Source of the DNA: Bidens hawaiensis
Taxonomy: Eukaryota > Streptophyta > Magnoliopsida > Asterales > Asteraceae
DNA: 64,000 nt
Direction: 5' to 3'
Assembly (NCBI GenBank): GCA_021521415.1
Contig: JAIQDT010006495.1
Coordinates: forward strand, 95,734 to 159,733
Position 1 is the stretch's first letter; each line of letters starts with the position of its first letter. The position numbers and the translations under genes are program-made. The notes below the pieces were generated by a model. The model was not told the origin of the DNA. It did not search any database and saw only the letters and a program-made list of their open reading frames with translations. This document shows, piece by piece, positions 57,419-64,000 of the stretch.

Positions 57419-57535
57419 TCGCTCTCTTTCCCTCTCTCTCTTTCTCTCTCCATCTCTCTCTCGCATCTCTTTCTTTTCTTGTTTCTATCTATCTCTCTCT
57501 TCCCCACCCTCACTCGCATCTCTCTCTTTCTCACA
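57419..57535. repeat. CT-rich microsatellite
   Basis: Imperfect (CT)n/(TCTC)n tract directly after the LTR fragment. The Arg/Glu-rich open frame across it is an artefact of the repeat. Confidence 0.9.
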
Positions 57536-58348
57536 TGAACAGTTTAAATCAACTGATCAATGTACAACACATGTCCTAAAATGCAACAGTTGTTTCACAT
57601 GCCAGTTGTTTATCATAAAAATCATTGAGATGTCTTATGTGTTTTGATGAACATATCCGTTAGTTTTAAAAACTAACATTTCTCTCCCATTAACTAGCAA
57701 TGACCATGACACATACAGTTATGTAGCAACCTATTTAATATACTATACTTTTTATACAACAATTTTGTAGGTAAATTATGTTGTGAATTTTGTTGGAACT
57801 AACCACAATAGTAGTGCCAAAATTGCGGTTAGAGTTTTATAGTCTCATTATTTTCTTAATAAATTTTCATGTGGCTGTGATCGTAATTTCATAACCAATT
57901 TAATTGAATTGTAGGTCAATTATGTTAAGACAACTAATGCTAATGTATCTCACACTTTGTTCATAGAATTGACAAGTATTTCATAATTTCTTTTATTTGA
58001 CAAGTGATTATTATTCATAAGCTCATCAGCTGAATATTTTTAGAAAAGCACGAAAAACAGAAAAACACGAAGGTTAAGCTACGCCATATAGGCAATCTCG
58101 TTTGAAACAAGAAAAAAACAAATATCCAAGAGGCATGTATTATGTTTGCAAAAAGGATTCATGAATATTTGCTTTTATGCGGCCCTTGCTACACTTAGTC
58201 ACATATGTTACATATGTTATGCTTTATTACAACGTGCCTTTAGCCACAATTTTTCTAAATGGATGTGACCAAAACATAGTTTTTTTATGACCATATAACA
58301 CAAACGACCACACTTTCAATGTGTTCATGTGGTTGTTAGTATCCATTA
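57536..58348. other. AT-rich sequence without recognised gene
   Basis: No coding content. Words such as TTAGCCACA, GACCAAAACATA and GTCACATATG repeat irregularly from 58190 onward and continue beyond the hAT element (58902-58985), suggesting a diverged repeat with about 124-bp spacing before that insertion. Confidence 0.4.
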
Positions 58349-58356
58349 GTCACATG
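58349..58356. repeat. Target-site duplication of hAT-like element (left)
   Basis: GTCACATG, repeated exactly at 58870-58877. Eight-base duplications are diagnostic for hAT elements. Confidence 0.9.
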
Positions 58357-58869
58357 CACTGGCGAAGATTGCTTAGGGCCAGGGGTGCCCCCCCCTCCTC
58401 TGTTTTTTTACGCAGTAGTGTAAATTTACTTGTTTTCGTCCGGAATTTTTTATACGTAGTGTAAATTTTAGCCGTTTTCGGCCCAAATTTTTTATTCGTA
58501 TTGTAAAATTTAGCCGTTTTCGACCAAACTTTCTTATACGTAGTGTATAATTTAGCCGCTTTCGGCCGAAATTTCTTATACGTAGTGTAAAATTTAACCG
58601 TTTTCGACCAAACTTTCTTATACGTAGTGTAAAATTTAGCCATTTTCGGCTTAAATTTCTTATACTTAGTGTAAAATTTAGTCGTTTTCGGTCAAAATGT
58701 CTTATAGGTAGTGTAAAATTTAGCCGTTTTCGACCGAAATTTTCTATATGTAATGTAAACTTAGCTCTTTTTGGCCGAAAATTTGAGCCCGGCCAATTTC
58801 GTTTGTGAAATTTTGTATATATTATGAATCCCCCCCCCTCCCGGTGTCTTAGTCCAAGCTTCGCCACTG
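58357..58869. mobile_element. Non-autonomous hAT-like DNA transposon
   Basis: 513 bp with terminal inverted repeats CACTGGCGAAG / CTTCGCCACTG (10 of 11 positions pair) and perfect 8-bp duplications. CAGTGGCGAAGC-type ends are typical of plant hAT elements. The inside is nearly all 42-bp tandem repeat, flanked by C- and G-rich runs, with no transposase. The long minus-strand open frame with FGRKRLNFTLRIR-like units is a by-product of a repeat unit that is a multiple of three. Confidence 0.88.
58414..58790. repeat. 42-bp tandem repeat, about 9 copies
   Basis: Units start GTAGTGTAAAATTTAGCCG and contain TTTTCGACCGAAA-like and TTTCTTATAC segments. The third to eighth units are exactly 42 bp; the first and last are degenerate. 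No unique spacers. Confidence 0.9.
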
Positions 58870-59289
58870 GTCACATGTATTATGCTTGATTCCTATTTAT
58901 TAAATGGATTTGACCAAAACATATTTTTTTGTGACCATATAACACAAACGGTCACATTTAATAGATGTAGTCGTTGATACCCTTTAGCTGCACTTACGGG
59001 AACAAAATGAATAATTCAAGCAAAAAATATTGGACCAATAGCCACACTTTTGAGTTGCTACGGGTACTAAAATGTGTGTGTTGGTATGATACCTACAACG
59101 ACATGACCTTTGATTACACTTAGCTAAAAAAAATTCATTTACCAAAGACTTACTGCTATAGTTTTTTGATGTGACGAAAGCTAATTTTTAACGCAGTGTG
59201 ATTATAATTATAATACTAGCCCTCCTGTGTTTCTTTACATGCTTTTTATAAATTATTTATTTCTTTTCTTGATTTTCTTCTTTTAGTGA
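58870..59289. other. Non-coding sequence, diverged repeats
   Basis: Contains a second copy (58902-58985) of the AAATGGAT(G/T)TGACCAAAACATA block at 58257-58310. Nothing else recognised. Confidence 0.45.
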
Positions 59290-60110
59290 AAACCATTAAA
59301 AATGGGCGTTGAAGAAACACGGATCTACTTTCCTTGACGGGTCTTTGATCCAATGAGTCCACAGGGTAGGGTATGGTTAACTGCCAATACGATATGAACG
59401 CAATTCCTAAAGTCCAATGACGTGAACCTGCAAAACAGACACCGTGAGCTCGTTATGGGAAGGACAAGAGGGAGGGTCTTCCCGTAACCACCCTCCGGCG
59501 TGAGAATAAGTACAATTCTGATGGAGATAAAGTATTTAAGTAAATTGAGAGAGTACAGTGGGAGTGAATGAATACCTCATGATGATTGAGAGGGTATTTA
59601 TAGCCGAAGGGTGTGGGGAAGAGATTGGACCAGCTGTCCCTTTAGAAGATGCTCTCATAACCGCCTGGACACGTGCTCTCATATGATAGGTTCAGCCTAT
59701 ACGTTGCATGTGCATGTATAACAACTTGGACACGCGTCTATCTAATATTGGTTGATGGGGTAATATTGGCCATGTGCATGGTTATAACGACCTTGCCAGG
59801 TGTTATTAGTTGATTAGCCAAGGGATCACGTATTGCTCAAGAAAGCATCTTGATAAATCTTCTAGAAGGTAATTGGTTGTTGACAACTGTCATAAAGCAT
59901 TACCTCGTGGTCATTTATGTGGAAGAGTATTCTTTCTTGCGGATGACTTTTGAGGGTGCCAGGATGTTTCCGCATGTGCCATAAGGGTGTTTCTTCCTCA
60001 GATGATTTATGTGGATGGTTCAAATGTCCCGCGGGTGACTTGTGACGTGCTCTTGGTTGACTCTCGAGTGTTACTTAAGGGTATTTGGGTCTTTTTAGTA
60101 CCCTACCTCT
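59290..60110 (-). repeat. Probable minus-strand LTR (Tat-type gypsy) or LTR remnant
   Basis: On the minus strand a TATAAATA box (59602-59595) is followed by a pyrimidine-rich leader, an ACGCCGGAGGGTGG block and a TTTTGCAG word, the general layout of an LTR U3-R-U5. A purine tract, CTGGACTGGGGGAC on the minus strand (60130-60117), lies just outside its upstream end. No partner LTR is in the window and the terminal TG/CA were not fixed, so this is a tentative call. Confidence 0.4.
59595..59602 (-). promoter_or_regulatory. Minus-strand TATA box
   Basis: GGCTATAAATACCC on the minus strand, with a C/T/A-rich leader after it. Confidence 0.5.
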
Positions 60111-60130
60111 ATAAGTCCCCCAGTCCAGTG
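60111..60130 (-). promoter_or_regulatory. Candidate minus-strand polypurine tract
   Basis: Minus-strand GACTGGGGGACTTAT. If real, it would prime the LTR at 59290-60110 and make the genes at 60573 and 63880 antisense to their host element. Confidence 0.35.
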
Positions 60131-60412
60131 TTTCTTCCGTGTGAAATATTTTATGCGTGTGAAATTCTGGACTTAATGTGTATTTGGGGATTTTTAGTTT
60201 TGCGAGTTGTTGAGAAATATCTTTTGTTGTTGTGGATAATTACGAAAAAAGGACAAGTTAACCACTCGCAGGCGCGTGTGTCAGAAGATGTGACGTTTAT
60301 GCCGGCTGTCACTGTACCCGACTGTTCGCCTTTTTCTCTTTTTCGAAATTCCCGCGTGATGTGGCAATTTTTTACAGGGCGGGTTTTTCTCTTTCCACTG
60401 TTCGCATCCCAT

Positions 60413-60438
60413 CGCATTAATTGCGGTGAGTATAAATA
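60413..60438 (+). promoter_or_regulatory. Promoter of first gypsy-type transposase-like gene
   Basis: CGCATTAATTGCG (60413-60425), then five bases, then TATAAATA (60431-60438), 135 bp before the ATG. The same module with the same spacing occurs at 63736-63761. Confidence 0.65.
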
Positions 60439-60572
60439 GAGGGAGTTAACTTCTTTTTGAAGTTTTATCGCCTTTGATCTCTGAACATTATCTTGCATTC
60501 TTGTTACAAAAACGTCGATTATTCACTCGATTTTTCTTAAAATTACCTAGTGCTTGATCGACCTTCGTTATA

Positions 60573-63449
60573 ATGACTAACACACAGTCTGAAATCGACG
60601 AGATAGAGGTCCATTGGGACCAAACTGAGTATCAGAAACTCCTTGAGACGTATGGTATTCCACAGGAATGGGGGCCGGAATTCCCCTCTGCTGGTTCTAT
60701 AGCCAGTTTTCCACCTCCTGGGAAAATGGCTGTGTATTCTGATTTCTTTGTTCATGGGAATTTCCGTTTTCCTGTGACAAAGTTTTTTATGAGGATATTG
60801 GGTGCTTTTGGGGTCCATTTGTCTCAATTGCATCCTCGTGCTATAGCGCGAATTCGTCATTTCGAATTCGTGTGTATGGCTCACGATCCGGTACCACGTC
60901 TTGACCGATTTGTTGTTTTTTTATCGGATGGTCAACCGAAACGGGTGGTTCACCTGCCAAGCTGTATCGGGTAGGCGAATCAGTCAAGAAGTCGAAGGCG
61001 GTTCTCCGAACTGGAAGAACAAGTTCTTCTGGATTTCCGAGGACGTGGTGCCGAGCTGCATGGTACGCCATTCAGTGAACGAGGCACTTCTTGATGTTAG
61101 CCCTGCCTCTCATGAGGGACAAGAATGGTTCCGCATTTTGACTACCAATCCAACTCCAATGCGGGCGTTGCCGGAGGAAGCCCTTGTGTGGGCGGGGATG
61201 AGCCACATATGGCCATCTCATTTTTTGGAGCCTGTGTTTCATGGCCTGGATGAACGTAAGTTATTTTCGTTCATTTTTTCAAGACAATTATATGACTAAC
61301 TTTGAAGTTTCTTTTTCCCAGGTCGCGGGCCTATGTTAAATGCTTTATTTGATGACAAAGGTCATGTGTTGAAGAGTATCCGTGATGCAAAGGATACGCC
61401 TATTCTTGAAAAGACCGTGAAATATTTTCTTTTTCCGATGAAGGTGCGTGCCGTACCTGTTGTTTCGGATGCTACCTTTCAGACAGGTGCGTACATTCTA
61501 AATCCTACTCCTCTTACTGCGCTTACCTCTGAGGGAGTATTCGTCATTCTATCGTCAAGTGATGATTCCTCGTCCTCAGAGGAAGAATGTGTTGACGCTA
61601 CTTCTGAGGTTTCATCCATGTCATAATTGTTGGCAGAATTAGCTCAAAAAAGGACTTTTGGGTTTGTTCGTGCTAGCGAAGTGGGCTCAAGTGCTGCGAC
61701 GACTGCAGATGAGCCAGCGACCAAGAAACGACGGATGCGTCGTCCTAAAAAGCCACAATCTGTTCTGCGGATCTTTTGAAGATAGTGACTGGTATGTGTT
61801 TTTATTTTCTAACTCTTATTATTTTTATAACTTGTATTTAAATAACGTTTTATTGTGTGTAGATCCGTCGATTGTTAGGGAAGATGTGTCTGAGAAACTG
61901 TCTACTCCAACCCCCGTCACTGAGAAACAACCTTCTCCTCCTCCGGAGAGGGAGGTGGGGGATAAACCTGCGGCCCCTCCTGCTGAACCAAATGTGGAGG
62001 ATTCCAATGTCCAGCCTAGGACTAACGATTCGCTTGATTATCTTTTCGAGGCTGGGGGGCCACTGGTTATGAAAGTAGTAACCCAGCTGTGGATGAAGCT
62101 GGGTTCAGACTCCAAGAATCTCCTTCCCGAGATGCTCTGCAAACATTTTCTACCTCCTCACCGCTGACAACCGATGTGGGAGGTGGTTTCCAATCTGGAC
62201 CTTCTGTCCACGAGGTTGGGGGAGGTTCAACACAAAGTGGCCTGCGCCCACCCTTCTCGATTCCCACTCGCCTCGATACTTCCAGTTCTCAATATTTTGG
62301 GGATGCAGTTTTGGGAGGAGACTATGATCTATTCGTCCCTCCTTGGGATATTGTCAACGGGTCCCTGTTTTCTGACCCCGGGACCTGTGTGAATTTTTTC
62401 AAGCACTGTGTGCCTCCTGTAGAGATGTCACATCTGCTTAATCGCTCTCGCGAGGACCTTCATGTTGATCTTTCCGTTTCCTTGGCTATCAGTTTAGCTT
62501 GTAGCCAGGAAATTTTACGCGGGTGGCGTACGATGGGAGGGAAGATAGGTGAGGCCACCCGAGCCTTAAATGCTGCCAAGCAAGAAACTGATGAGCATCG
62601 TAAAGCAACGAGTGCAGCTAGGTGGAGACAAACTGATGCCGAAGTTGCACTTCAAAAAGAAAATGAGCGAAATGCTGATGCTGCTAAACGATGGAAAGAA
62701 GCTTGCGAGAAGCAAAACTCTGTTCTTGAAGCTGCCCGGGCCGAAACTCAGAAAAAGAGGGATGAGCTGGCAAAGGCCCAAGAGGAGGTTACCCGTCAAA
62801 ATAGTCGGGTTCAAGAGCTCGAAGCTGAACTACGACTTCAGAAAGAAAAATCTGAACTCAAGGACAAGACTGCTACTGAAATTCAGTCCGCCTATGATTC
62901 CTTACTGCAGTCTTGTTCGATAGCCGAAACCCGCGCCTCCGCCGAGTTACAGGGGCTCCGTAACCAATCTGAGTGCGCTGAGCAGGATCGGCAATGGTTC
63001 CTTGATCGAGGACTTGATTCCGTAAGTTTTTCTTACTTAATTGTGTATTTCTTGTGTTTCATGTTTGTAATGTTAACACGATCTACTTTCAGGTCATTTG
63101 GCATATCAAAGGAAGCACTGAGCTAACTGATTGTTTTGTAAATTTGATGACTGCTTCCGAGGGTGTTGGCCGGATGAAAGGTTTCAATGAAGGGATGACA
63201 TTTGCTCAATCCGGTCAACCTATTGAAAGTCATCCACTTCACGGCCTTGATGCCAAACAGAAGTATGATATGCGGGTGAAGGAGTATGATACTCTAGTCT
63301 TTCCGTTGCAGAACATGCTTCCGGAATTTGCATCTGCAGAAGAAGGCGTGAAGCAGCTGCGGGTGTACTTAGATGATGAGTCTGAAGATGACGAGTCCAA
63401 GGATGCTTCTCCCAATGTCCCTGAAGATATATCAGCTCCTAACCCGTAG
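60573..63449 (+). pseudogene. Gypsy-type 'putative transposon' protein, four exons
   Basis: Starts MTNTQSEIDEIEVHW at ATG 60573. The N-terminal block 'YGIPQEWGPEFP...YSDFFVHGNFRFPVTKFF' and 'HFEFVCMAHDP' is typical of the plant 'putative gypsy type transposon' family (PF04195 as I recall). Predicted introns: 61256-61321, 61792-61862 and 63022-63092 (66-71 bp, GT-AG). Later parts are a Ser/Asp-rich tract, a basic KKRRMRRPKK stretch, a Pro/Glu-rich linker, a coiled coil (about 62530-63015, 160 residues) and an acidic C-terminus ending at the stop of 63449. Disruptions: one-base shift at a T7 run (60916-60922), TAA at 61624-61626, a shift near 61765-61785 and a shift at a G6 run (62052-62057). 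Function unknown; no catalytic motif seen. Confidence 0.75.
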
Positions 63450-63735
63450 ACTTAGTTTGTATGACTTTGTAATTTATTCTTTGTATTTTTGTAATCAGTT
63501 TATGAATATTAATGAAAAGAACTTTTTCTTTGTGAATAATATATTTGATTGTAGCATAACATCTTTTGCCAGATATTTTAAATTTTTGAACTTGTGCAAG
63601 TTGGATAGTATTGGTGACGTGGTGGAGAGAGAATTTTAGGCGGTGGCTGACAAGACGTGTAAAACGCCTATTTAACAGCCTATAAATACTTTTTCAAATC
63701 TCCGCATTTTCTCTTTCCTCTGTCAGTCAGACGAT
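63450..63735 (+). other. Intergenic region between the two transposase-like genes
   Basis: T-rich 3' flank with AATGAA and TTTGTA words, then sequence leading to the second promoter. No coding content. Confidence 0.5.
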
Positions 63736-63761
63736 CGCAATAATTGCGATGGGTATAAATA
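63736..63761 (+). promoter_or_regulatory. Promoter of second gypsy-type transposase-like gene
   Basis: CGCAATAATTGCG (63736-63748), five bases, TATAAATA (63754-63761), 119 bp before the ATG. Confidence 0.65.
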
Positions 63762-63879
63762 AGCCTTTGATGTCTCCAGTTCATTCTTATCACTTTCAAA
63801 TTTTCTCTCTCAGCCATATTGAAGAACTCTCAGATCTTTGTTTTACTACATCCTTCCTTATATTCTTCAATCATATCAA

Positions 63880-64000
63880 ATGGCAGGCCAGAAGAAAAAT
63901 CCCCCTGCTATTAACGAAGTCGGGTGTGATATTAAAGAGAAGGACTTTGAAGACGTTAAAAACGTATATGGTTTTCCATCGGACTGGGAGGCCAAACGTC
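63880..64000 (+). CDS. Second gypsy-type 'putative transposon' gene (5' end only)
   Basis: ATG 63880 opens a frame starting MAGQKKNPPAINEVGCDIKE that runs to the window edge. The block 'VYGFPSDWEAKR' aligns with 'TYGIPQEWGPEF' of the gene at 60573, and both share promoter layout and a leader of similar length, so this is a tandem paralogue rather than a fragment of the first copy. Nothing can be said about its integrity beyond 40 codons. Confidence 0.6.
   Translation, partial: MAGQKKNPPAINEVGCDIKEKDFEDVKNVYGFPSDWEAKR

Noticed and set aside
57340..57534. Arg/Glu-rich minus-strand frame
   Set aside because: Translation of a CT microsatellite.
58414..58790. Possible CRISPR-like or satellite array
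   Set aside because: Units are contiguous with no unique spacers, the sequence is plant nuclear, and the array is bounded by hAT ends.
58373..58867. 164-codon minus-strand frame with FGRKRLNFTLRIR-type repeats
   Set aside because: Produced by the 42-bp tandem repeat inside the hAT-like element; all units are in phase because 42 is divisible by three.
59987..60439. 150-codon plus-strand open frame before the transposase-like gene
   Set aside because: It runs through the promoter palindrome and TATA box of the next gene, has no domain resemblance and is matched by an open frame on the other strand; chance is likelier.
1..64000. tRNA, rRNA or small-RNA genes
   Set aside because: I looked for tRNA-like cloverleaf cores and conserved rRNA words and recognised none; the tRNA-complementary words found are retroelement primer-binding sites.

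Overview
This window looks like a heterochromatic, repeat-packed stretch of a eudicot plant nuclear genome. The SIRE-type accessory protein, the gypsy-type transposase-like genes and the long Tekay-like LTRs resemble families I associate with Asteraceae, but that placement is an inference from memory. I see no ordinary host gene. Almost everything is nested LTR retrotransposons, plus one small hAT-type DNA element and a pair of tandem 'gypsy-type transposase' genes at the right edge.

Layout, left to right. (1) 1-2903 and 18755-about 21900 are two halves of an old plus-strand SIRE-type Copia element (here 'SIRE-A'): a non-coding spacer, a TATA box, a candidate leader intron, a decayed accessory gene, a polypurine tract and the 3' LTR. 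Its pol lies left of the window. (2) 2904-18754 is a complete minus-strand Athila element ('Athila-1') inserted in that accessory gene, with two LTRs, PBS, PPT, decayed gag-pol and a 3' env-position gene. A 2,443-bp solo LTR with perfect CCCTG target duplications sits inside it at 4531-6973. (3) 21225-21629 is a solo SIRE LTR inside the SIRE-A 3' LTR. (4) about 21900-22384 and 56515-57418 look like the two halves of another LTR, split by a plus-strand Athila element ('Athila-2', 22385-56514). (5) Athila-2 is split by a complete minus-strand SIRE element ('SIRE-C', 30227-53372; LTRs 416/419 identical; target duplication CGAAT). (6) SIRE-C is split inside its protease region by a plus-strand Tekay-like gypsy element (38759-49588; target duplication CTTTG) that has lost its integrase core, PPT and the first 153 bp of its 3' LTR. 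(7) 57419-60400 holds a CT microsatellite, a 513-bp hAT-like element (target duplication GTCACATG) built mostly of 42-bp repeats, and a minus-strand LTR-like promoter region. (8) 60413-64000 holds two tandem, intron-bearing genes of the 'putative gypsy-type transposon' family, the second cut by the window edge.

The most interesting signal is a shared architecture in the two SIRE-type elements. In both, the accessory gene downstream of pol is preceded by its own TATA box, a short candidate exon and a candidate leader intron of 521-541 bp ending just before the start codon. In both, a family-specific palindromic motif that is concentrated near the LTR TATA box (CATTCGTTA/TAACGAATG in A; AACTTCGCC/GGCGAAGTT in C) is repeated around and inside this accessory-gene promoter and intron. 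This suggests a self-contained second transcription unit using the same cis-elements as the LTR. The sequence features are directly visible; promoter activity and splicing are inferred.
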